From Perca fluviatilis (Eukaryota; Chordata; Actinopteri; Perciformes; Percidae): a DNA stretch of 64,000 bases. Under the pieces are notes generated by a model. That model was given only the letters and a program-made list of their open reading frames with translations. It was not told where the DNA came from and made no database searches. Shown piece by piece: positions 37,083 to 46,124 of this stretch. Made by a program: the position numbers and the translations under genes. Position 1 is the first letter of the stretch, and the number at the start of each line of letters is the position of its first letter. Where the stretch lies: assembly GCF_010015445.1 (NCBI RefSeq), contig NC_053128.1:11576340-11640339 (forward strand), in the 5' to 3' direction.

Positions 37083-38907
37083 TGTACGAATGGCTCATGA
37101 AAACAGCTTGTATCTACTGCATTTACTGTAGTAGTTGGAAAAGCTTAGAAATAACATTTTTAAGCTCACGGTAATGTGAGTAGAACATTACTGCTTGTTT
37201 TTCATATGTTGGTTAACCTTTTTAGGATTTTTAGACAAACTAAACATGTTGGTTTTAAAGGGGCTGTACTCAAAATACTGAAAGAAATTCAGTCAGGGCT
37301 GGGATTGCCTCCACACGACTCTCATCAGAGTTTGATATTCAGAGTCTGGGCCAGGAATGGCTGCACATGGCTGTCGCCTCTGACATAATGGCGCCAATTG
37401 CGAGCTAAAAGCGACAATAGTTCTCCCACTGGCTAGCTAATTGTGCACTACCGGGGTCGGGCTTCCATTGGAAATTGGTGCTCATACAGAGCTGATACCT
37501 ATGATCAGCAGATCACAAAGCGAGAGAGGGTGGCGGAAACATGGAGTGCTAAGAGCGCTAATGGCTAAAGTGCAAAAAGAGCAGTTGCTAGCTCAATGGT
37601 TAGCTCAGGCTCACTAGGGCGACCTGTTCTCCGCGGGAGAGCAGTGCTCATCACCGATAACGCTAACCACCCAGACTTTATTGCTGCAACAAGAAAGTCT
37701 TAAAACACTACTTTGTCTCTCTCTCGCTCTCCTGTGAAATAAAGCTGCCTTCAAGTGCGATTGGAAACGTTGAAATCTATACAGAATCTGACGGAAAACA
37801 GTAACTGTGAAATATAAAGTCTACTTATGCTTTGTTGGTGGGTTTAAGAACATAACCGGACGTCGCACAAATGGGTCGTTTCACTGACACTCGCCCCGCC
37901 GCACCACCCTGCGGAAAATCGTCGGATCCTTTTTGTGGTGTGAATGCCCCGTAACATGAAACGTGCAGCCAGTCCATTACTCCACTATATCTTTACATAG
38001 AAAATATTAATTTACTGCTATATTAACGTTCTGAATGTTGAGTTAAGATCCATTATAGAGACATGAGCCAAAAAAAGTTTGGCAACCAGTGAAAAGGAAT
38101 AATGAAAAAGGATTTTACAAAATGAATTCATGCTATTTTTAGTGACATTTACACTTAAAAGCCAGTACAAAGATATGCAAGTCATCACAACCTTTTTAAG
38201 ACTTGTGTAACTTTTTTAAGTAATGCAGTTGATAAAGTAAAAGGCCATGGTGTCATTAATCAGAGAACTGTGAAATATATTAAGTGCTAGATTATATTTT
38301 GTCCTGAGGGTGGCATTAGGGAAAAACACATGGAGTGTCCAAATGTAAATGCATAATCCTATGTGTACAGCTTTCTTATGTACAGGGGGAAGACTCAGTT
38401 TGTTAAAAAACAAAAGAGAACAAAAAAATAATATACATATATAAACATATAAAAAATTCTGAATCGGCTCTAATGTTATCCCAATCCACATGTCTGCATA
38501 AATCCTCTATCTACCCGCCATTCACCTGAAGGAATTATTTTCTACAATTCAGAGACCCGTACCCGCATGGACACCCCACCTCTACTAGTCTTTACCGTGA
38601 TATTGTTACATATTAGACTGAAGTACACTGATTTTAAATAAATGAACATTGATTTAAAGTAAAAGTTCTATGTTGGTAAAATGAAGGTGGCAGAAGGTAT
38701 TTCCACAACATACTGAAAAAAATCCCTTTGAAATAAAATTCGGAATTTCACTGCAACTTTCAGAACACAAGCAGAGGGTAATTTAAAAAAATAATGTTCA
38801 GGAGTCCAAACACTGGCTTGCATATTGAGGAACCCTGATTATATCTCTCACATTTTAGAAGATGTAATTAATATTATATATTATAATAATTTTCCTCATT
38901 AATGATG
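37083..38907. other. Non-coding stretch, partly CpG-rich
   Basis: No gene was recognised. 37260-37940 is richer in CpG and contains GGCTAGCTAATTGTG and CTCCGCGGGAGAG, more like a repeat body than unique sequence. The remainder is AT-rich. Confidence 0.4.
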
Positions 38908-39476
38908 TTCTAACCATAATTCCAATGAAGTTGGGACGTTGTGTAAAACGTAAATAAAAACAGAATACAATGATTTGCAAATCCTTCTCAACCTATATTC
39001 AATTGAATACACTACAATGAGAAGATGGGTTTTTTAATAGTGTATGTGATTCTAGATACATTTACATTTATTTTATTATTAAACTTATTTATATTGAATT
39101 GTTCCAGGACTATCAAACAAGTTTATTTATCATTTTAAGCACACACTTACGCTGTCAAAGTAATCTAATAAGATTTTTTCATTGTGTAGCTCAACAGTGC
39201 TACACATAAAAAAGAAAAAAAAGTGCTTTGAACTTTATTTAATGTTCAAACTGTGTTTTTTTATTGTGCAAATATTCACTCATTTTGAATTTGATGCCTG
39301 CAACACGTTGGGACATGGGCATGTTTAGCACTGTGTTACATCACCTTTCATTTTAACAACACTCAATAAGCGTGTTGGATTTGAGGACACTCATTGTTGA
39401 AGCTTTTGCCGTTCTTCCTTGATGTACGACTTCAGTTGCTCAACAGTCCGGTGTCTCCATTGTCTCATTTTGTGCA

Positions 39477-39918
39477 TCATATGGGCCACATATTTTCAAT
39501 GGGAGACAGGTCTGGACTGCAGGCAGGCCAGTGTGGTACCGACACTCTTATTATGAAGCCACGCTGTTGTAACCTGTGCAGAATGTGGCTTGGCATTGTC
39601 TTGCTGAAATAAGTAGGGACGTCCCTGTAAAGACATTGCTTGGATGGCAGCTTATGTTGCTCCAAAACCTGTATGTACCTTTCAGCATTAATGGTGCCTT
39701 CACAGATGTGCAAGTTACCCATGCCGTGGGCACTAACACAACCCCATACCATCACAGATGCTTGCTTTTGAAGTTTGCGCTGATAACAATCTGGATGGTC
39801 CTTTTCCTCTCTGGCTCGGAGAACATGACGTCCATGATTTCCAAAAACAATTTGAAATGTGGACTCGGCCGACCACAGCACACTTTTCCACTTTGCGTCA
39901 GTCCATCTCAGATGAGCT
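39477..39918 (-). pseudogene. Tc1/mariner transposase, catalytic part, inactive
   Basis: The minus-strand frame reads LRWTDAKWKSVLWS (about 39900-39865), then AESTFQIVFGNHGRHV, ASVMVWGCVSAHGMGNLHIC, ERYIQVLEQHKLPSK and, near the end, WPACSPDLSPIENMW. In this family the LWSDES motif holds the first catalytic Asp; here it is Ala. The middle QQDNA..H motif, with the second Asp, is only readable in another frame (FSKTMPSH in this one), so there is a frameshift between about 39620 and 39560. The SPDLSPIE motif with the third acidic residue is intact. The N-terminal helix-turn-helix portion lies beyond the nested insertion. The copy cannot encode an active transposase. Confidence 0.88.
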
Positions 39919-40251
39919 CGGGCCCAGTAGCCTGGTTAACACCAGACCCTTCTCAGCTGTAACTGAGAGTGGGTCTGGGAAAGGTTCATTGACAGTTCAT
40001 TTCCAGAGGGGCGTCACCAACGGACGCCACTCAAATGCTCCTAGGCTCATTGGATAGTCCTTCAACCAATCAAACCAACGATCCGGGTGACGCTTTTCAC
40101 ATCCAAAAAAAAAAATGTGATTCTGGTTTTTGGTGTCGTCCCTCCACGCCCTACTGTCTCCTTGCAGGTGTTGCATATTGCTAACTTGTTATCTTCTGCA
40201 CACACGCTGAAGAATTTCCAAACAGCTGACATGTTGCAGGTTCATTCACCA

Positions 40252-41297
40252 GGGCCCAGTTTTTCAAAAGTAATCCACTAGGATTTTGAGATAACGGATT
40301 GGATCAAATCTTGAAAATGGGTTTTTCAAAAGAAAAAACGGATTACATAATCGGATTAGATCACGTAATCCAATCTTGGTTTTGATCCGGATCAAACCTT
40401 TCGTTAGTTTTTTGACTATTTTGGGTTACACTTTTATCTTCAAAACACACGCTGAAGAATTGATCCAAACAGCTGACATGTTGAGGTGGATTCAGCGTCG
40501 TATTCATGCCCAAAATGTAATGAAAACTTTTAAAATGTATCAAATAATACTATATTTGGATCATGCAGTATCTTACAAGATATCCTATTCATTCATAAGG
40601 TTTTAATTTTATTTGTTCATCCGTCAGGCTACAGTGATTAGGTAGGCTTTAAGATGATGATTACAAGGCACTTCTGCAAAAAGAGACTGAAAGGGCAGAA
40701 GCACAGCTTCGTCTGGCAGAGGAACAACTGACTCTGACCAAACTGCAGCAAACCAAGGCCAGACTTGAGATCCGCCTCCTAAAGGCTACGCTCAGACAAG
40801 CTGGTCTCTCCACATCAGTTGAGGAAGTCTGAAATTATTGTGGAGTATTTGACATTAAGTCTTTTTTTTTTATTCAATACATCTATATTTGAAATTTGTT
40901 ATAAATATCCTCAATGTACAGTGTTTGTGTTGTAGGTCTCAGATGAGCGGACTGCTGGAAGAGGATGGGGTTTTTCTTGTTTTTAGTTTTTTTTAAATGT
41001 GTGTGTTTTCATTTCAAATATGAATAAACTTATATTGACCCCACACTGGCTATTCTACTTGTTGCTCTTTACATATCTATGGTTCTACATTGTGATTTCC
41101 TATCCTGTTTGAGCACTGGTTATCCAGATTTGGTGATCCTGAAAAGTTCCTATCCGGATCAGATTGATCCAATCCGATGTTGCTTTGAAAAACTGCCTCA
41201 AAAGTAAAATGGATTACGTGATCACGGATCGCAAAAAAAAGGATTACTAAATCCGGATCAATTTTATCCGGATTAAACCTTTTGAAAAACTGGGCCC
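40252..41297 (+). mobile_element. GGGCCC-ended element (Harbinger/ISL2EU-like) nested inside
   Basis: The ends are GGGCCCAGTTTTTCAAAAG (40252-40270) and its exact inverted copy CTTTTGAAAAACTGGGCCC (41279-41297). About 120-150 bp inside each end is packed with GGATTA/TAATCC and GATCCGGATC motifs in both orientations. The interior carries a short leucine-rich coding remnant and an AATAAA signal (about 41020). The ends resemble those of PIF/Harbinger or ISL2EU elements as I remember them. No clear target duplication was found. The main transposase is absent. Confidence 0.7.
40653..40832 (+). pseudogene. Coiled-coil C-terminal exon of a transposon-encoded protein
   Basis: The frame opens after an AG (CTTTAAG/ATGATGATTAC) and runs 59 codons to TGA. 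It begins DDDYKALLQKETERAEAQL and continues RLAEEQLTLTKLQQTKARL, EIRLLKATLRQ, ending SVEEV. It has no usable start codon of its own, so it was probably a last exon. The Leu/Glu/Lys/Gln heptad-like pattern predicts a coiled coil. PIF/Harbinger-type elements often encode a second, Myb/SANT-like protein with such a C-terminus, which fits the ends of the host element; that link is inference. A polyadenylation signal follows about 190 bp downstream. No upstream DNA-binding domain is left in the element. Confidence 0.5.
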
Positions 41298-42472
41298 AGG
41301 TTCCCTACATGTGGGAGAATAGCGCGGACACGCGCTTCACACCGCGAGCGGGTACACGCCACACACGGCGGAATAAGTTGAGAGAAAGGAAAAAGAGACT
41401 GTGTCTCTGTCCGTGTGTGCGTGCGTCTTTGAGAACTGTAACCTGTATAACTTATGTTGTCAGTTAATTATAGCATTGACCGGTATAAAATCGGCATGTG
41501 TCAGACTGACCTGCCGGTCCCTGGTCATGGTGAAGCACGGCTTCGGTAACCGTCATGTTGAATGTAAACAAAAAGCTGCTCGCCGTCGCTGCGCTATCCT
41601 CGTCGCGTAAACCCCGCCTCAACGGTTGTGATTGGTGTAAAGCCCACCTCAGCGGTTGTGAGTGGTGCCTCAATTTTGAGGACATTGGAAATGGGTTTGA
41701 ATGGGCTCTTCGCCAGACTGACCTCTCAAATTTGCCGGAAGTTCGTCAGGGTTTACCCAGGCTACGGGCCCAGAGAAGCCAACAGCGTTTCTGGGTGTTG
41801 TTGATTAATGGCTTTTGCTTTGCATGGTATAGTTTTAACTTGCACTTGCAGATTTAGCTATGAAATGCATTCACTGAGAATGTTTTTCCAAAGTCTTCCT
41901 GAGCCCACACGGTAATATCCTTTACATAATGATGTTAGTTTTTAATGCAGTGCGGCATGAGGGATCAAAGGTCAGAGGCATTCAATGTTGGTTTTCGGCC
42001 TTGGCAATTACTCCAGATTCTTTGAATCTTTTTATGATACTATGGACTGTAGATGATGAAATTCATAAATTCCTTGCAATACATTGAGAAACGTTGTTCT
42101 TAAACTTTTGCACATGCAGTGGTGAACCTCACCCCATCCTTGCTTGTGAATAACGGAGGCTTTTGGGGATGCTCCTATTACACCCAATCATGACCAACTG
42201 ACCTGTGGAATGTTCCAGCATTCGTTTTCGAGCATTCCTCAACTGTCCTAGTCTTTTGTTGCCCCTGTCCCAGCTTTTTTGGAATATGTCGCAGGCATCA
42301 GATTCAAAATGAGAGAAAAAAACAATAAAGTTTATCAGTTTGAACATGAAACATCTTGTCTTTGTAGTGTATTCAATTGAATATAAGTTGAAAAGGATTT
42401 GCAAATCATTGGATTCTGTATCTATTTACGTTTTACACAAAGTCCTAACTTCATTGGAACTGGGGGTTTGTA

Positions 42473-44197
42473 TTATTGCACCCAACTGCACCCATCCACA
42501 ATAATCAGAAATGTTAATTTTTATGTCCCACTCCACTGATCCGCAGATTAACTTCAAAAATCTGGTATGGTTGGGGCCATAGAAAAGTGTTAGATTGACT
42601 GCCTGACCTAACCTCTACATGATGAAGAATAAGAGTTGAAAAAGATCAAATCATACACCCGGTGTGATACAATAGCGTAATTCCTTAATCATTCGCCAAG
42701 CAACCACAGAATCTGCATTCAAATCTCAAGTGTGCTAAATTAAAATAGTTTTTTTAATGGGCAGCACCATCACACGCAGGTCCATCAGAAAGGCAACATT
42801 ATTCACCAGCCATCACATGTGCAGGGAACAGGGTAAGGTAACAGTTGTTTCAGTGATTTCTGACACTGAGCAACCTCCTTCACTCCCACTCATCACCAAA
42901 CACAACTCTTGCCACCTACACTACACCTGCCTTCTGTAAACACTCGCCAACAAGCACACTTACCTTTTCATTGAGTTTGCACAGTAAATTTATAGATAAT
43001 TGGTCCGTGTGGGTACACCAGCATTGCTTATTGATGAACAGAGGGTGACAGGGACACCACTGGCAAACAGAGATAATAATACATTCAATGTATTATCTAG
43101 TTCAAGCATACATTCAAGTAGATATAACAGAGGGGGAAGTTGAAATGAAGAACCTTGATTTTGGTTAGATGGTACACAGGTGCATCCGTTTTGTTTCATC
43201 AGGCTGCGGGCCTTACACAGTGAATTTTTGTATGCCTTGGAAATTAATCAAATCTGTAATACTCTGATCGCTTTTTAGTTTTTTATCTTATTTTTTTTAT
43301 TTGGTACATATTCATTGGAGAAAAACTTAAGCCTTGAGGAGCCATCTGCACCTGCTGTCTACATAGATTGTTTTCAGATCAAAATCAAAGTAAAGCTAAA
43401 TAACTTTAATAACGAAACATACACAAATAAGTTGAATGATTACTTAAAGTGAATACAACTTTGAATTTGATCTAGCACTTAAAGCTTAAGTAAGAGCAAA
43501 CAATTCAGAAACTTTGGTAGAATCTGAAAGCTGTATTATTTATTTTTTTCCTATAAATTAAAGGTACCTTTTTGACATTATGGAGCAATAAGGGTATTCT
43601 CATACAATGGTTTGTGTGATATCTTACTTAATCTTTGCTACTCTGCTGATTTGCAGAAAGAAACATTTCTCACTTTGTCACTAATGATGCACCCTAAAAC
43701 ATATCGCACACTCAAACCAAGAAGTAATGATCCATTCAACAAATGAATCAACAAAGTGACAACAAGTGACTGGGGATGAATATAACTGACTTTGCGCACT
43801 AATTGCTAATAATTGTGTAACAAAGATGAATCCAAGGGTCCATTTATATCAAGATGTTTTTGACAAAAAAAAAGGAAAACATGGCTTCATGTCATATGTC
43901 CATGTTTGTTCTGCTGCGTTGGATTTGACGCCTCACAGCTCAATACCAGACGCGCACATGGACAGCTGCAGACCCCATGGATGCATAGTAGACCTGTTTA
44001 TACTATCCGCTTAGAGAAAGCCTTACACACATGCACAGGAGACCGCTACGCTACCACTTGTACCGGAGTGGCTGCGCAGACATGTTTGCTCTGTCACAAA
44101 AACATTGGCGGTACGCGGAGGTCTGCAGAGAGCCTACGTGTATATCTTCTGATGACGGCATTTACATCATGTGGCAAAAAAACAGTACAGTTTTGGC
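42473..44197. other. Non-coding stretch, nothing recognised
   Basis: No gene was recognised. 43900-44190 is CpG-richer (GCGGTACGCGGAGGTCTGCA region) and may be a repeat body directly to the left of the TTAA-flanked element. Confidence 0.45.
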
Positions 44198-45935
44198 TTA
44201 AAGGGGTGATAGAATGATTATATAGGGTATTTCACACTGTTCCTTATGGTCTCCTAATGGGGTATGTAACATTGGTTGGGCTGAAAATGGCCTGGTTGAT
44301 ATTTTATTGGCCCTTATGCATCCCTGTGTTTTGGCCCTATTTGTAACAAGAGCTTTTCTTCCAAATATGGTATGGTCATGAATATTTAGATGAGCTGCGC
44401 GCGATTGGATTGGTTGAGTGACTTGCCATACGGACATATTAGAGACGCCACTGATTGGTTGAGCGAATCCCCAATACACATACATTAGGAAGAAGCGACA
44501 GAATCTCATATTCCAGACACTGCAATGTTTCATTACCAAATTCACTTCTGAGACTTTTTAAGCGGAAATCAACTATATAAAGCTGAAATATGGGCCATTT
44601 TACAAAATTTGATGGCTAATTGCAAATTTGGTAAGACGCGGTCGGACTTTAGGAGCTCCACACAGTCTGACGAGAAAGCGGCAGCCTGCGGGCTCCATAC
44701 CCAGGGCAAAGTCACCCTTTGTGGATACTGCACTACGGGGCTCCCGGCCAGCTGCCGACATAACTATAATATATATTTACGGTTTGAATTTCGGTACGCC
44801 ACTTTGATTTTAAGGCATTTTTATGAACGCGGGTAGGCCTTTTGGTAGGACGAGCAGCTGCTTGCTATATGTCCCATTCATTACAATGGGGAAATACCGC
44901 AGCTAGCTAGCTACACTGTCGCCATAACTAAATTATATTTACAGTTTGAATTTCTCCACGCCACTTATACAACATCATTCCCCAATGTCTTATAAAGCTA
45001 ACCGTTGTGTCCGATTTGATTTTAAGGCATTTTTATGAACGCTAGGCGTCTTTGTAGGACGCAGCAGCTTGCTATATGTCCCATTCATTACAATGGGGAA
45101 ATATCGCAGCTTGCTCACTTTCGCATAACTAAAGTATATTTACAGTTTGAATTTCGTCACGGCATGAATATTACAGGTTCCTCAAGGTCTTACAAAGCTT
45201 AGCTAACACTTGTCCGATTTTGGATATCAATTGAATGTATTTTTGTGAATGTCAGAGTTAGGAGGAGGCTAGCTAGCTCTCATTGATGGACTCCATCTCA
45301 CCGCGGCTCTATCAATGAGACGCGCGGACAAGAGGCTTTATTTCCCCGATTGTTTGTTTAAATAACTCAACACACATACCCATGATAAGATTAACTGGAA
45401 CCTGCGGGCTGCGGTAAAAGATTGCGGCCGTAACAAGCTCGCTGACACTGCGGTCAGGGTGGCGATGTAGCAACCCAGGCAGCACCAACACCGGCACTAA
45501 ACTCCGACACACAGTCTGAGAAAATTTGCAATTAGCCATCCTTTTTTCGTGTAAGCGGGCCCATATTTGAGCTTTATATGGTTGATTTCTCGCATAAAAA
45601 AGTTTCAGAAGTGAATTTTGTAATGGAATAGCAGAGATCTCGTGCGACCTAGCTAGATTCAGAAGACTACCTGATCTCAGGTCAGTTGTGTAGCCTATGT
45701 AAATATTGGGCGTTGACTGTTCTCTTAAGGTTCCGGATTTTGAGACGCTTGCGTAAGCAACTCAGCTTTGTTGGGATTCGCCCGTTTTCAGCGGCAGTTT
45801 CAAAATATGAGATTTTCATAGTAAAGGGGTGTCAGTGGGACTTTGAGCTTCTATGTATGTCCTATTTACCCACCGAACTGTCGTTATTCAACTATGACAG
45901 GGTAAAATCGGTTTTGCATTCTATCACCCCTTTAA
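44198..45935. mobile_element. piggyBac-like non-autonomous element (TTAA target)
   Basis: The left end TTAAAGGGGTGATAGAATG (44198-44216) is the exact inverted copy of the right end CATTCTATCACCCCTTTAA (45917-45935), so TTAA flanks both sides. A second, subterminal inverted repeat pairs about 44528-44640 with 45528-45630 (TTCACTTCTGA and GGCTAATTGCAAATTTG blocks). The 1.74-kb element has no transposase, is CpG-rich and contains tandem units. TTAA-flanked elements of this kind are normally moved by piggyBac transposases. Confidence 0.85.
44762..45270. repeat. Three tandem units inside the TTAA element
   Basis: The block ATAACTA-ATATATTTAC-GTTTGAATTTC starts at about 44762, 44926 and 45126 (spacings 164 and 200 bp). 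After it come TTTTAAGGCATTTTTATGAA, GCTTGCTATATGTCCCATTC and ATTACAATGGGGAAATA in the first two units; the third is more diverged. This is an internal amplification of the element. Confidence 0.8.
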
Positions 45936-46124
45936 GGGTGCTGTTCTGTAACTCATCCTTACCTCTGGCCTAGCCTGTGCAGACGGAGTAAGAAAAAAGT
46001 AATTTGGGGATTTAAATGTGTTCCTTTCATATCAGATCATATCTGCTCTCATGATTTTGTTCCTGTTGTGAAAGAGAAAATATACATTTCCATTCAATAC
46101 ACAAGTCTTAGTGAGGGTCTACAA

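Larger units (their letters stand above)
39928..41764. mobile_element. 1.84-kb DNA element nested in the Tc1 copy
   Basis: The ends TAGCCTGGTTAAC (39928) and GTTTACCCAGGCTA (41751-41764) are inverted copies. CGGGCCCAG flanks both sides (39919-39927 and 41765-41773), a perfect 9-bp duplication (or 8 bp if the element includes one extra base). Removing the insert and one copy restores Tc1 transposase sequence, which independently confirms the boundaries. The interior is CpG-rich near both ends (for example CGCCGTCGCTGCGC near 41580) and is itself interrupted by a third element. There is no transposase; the superfamily is undetermined (P-, hAT- or MULE-like duplication sizes). Confidence 0.85.
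38908..42472 (-). mobile_element. Tc1/mariner element, interrupted by a nested insertion
   Basis: The inverted ends match over more than 100 bp: the left end has TCCAATGAAGTTGGGACGTT, GTGTAAAACGTAAAT and CCTATATTCAATTGAATACA, and the right end has the reverse complements up to GGGTTTGTA at 42472. Minus-strand coding sequence lies in two pieces, 41774-42330 (N-terminal side) and 39440-39918 (catalytic side). They join exactly when the insertion 39928-41764 and one target copy are removed. Without the insert it would be about 1.7 kb, the normal size for this class. Confidence 0.9.

Noticed and set aside
39477..39881. Functional Tc1 transposase gene
   Set aside because: The first catalytic Asp is replaced by Ala, the middle motif is out of frame, and the N-terminal half is separated by a 1.84-kb insertion.
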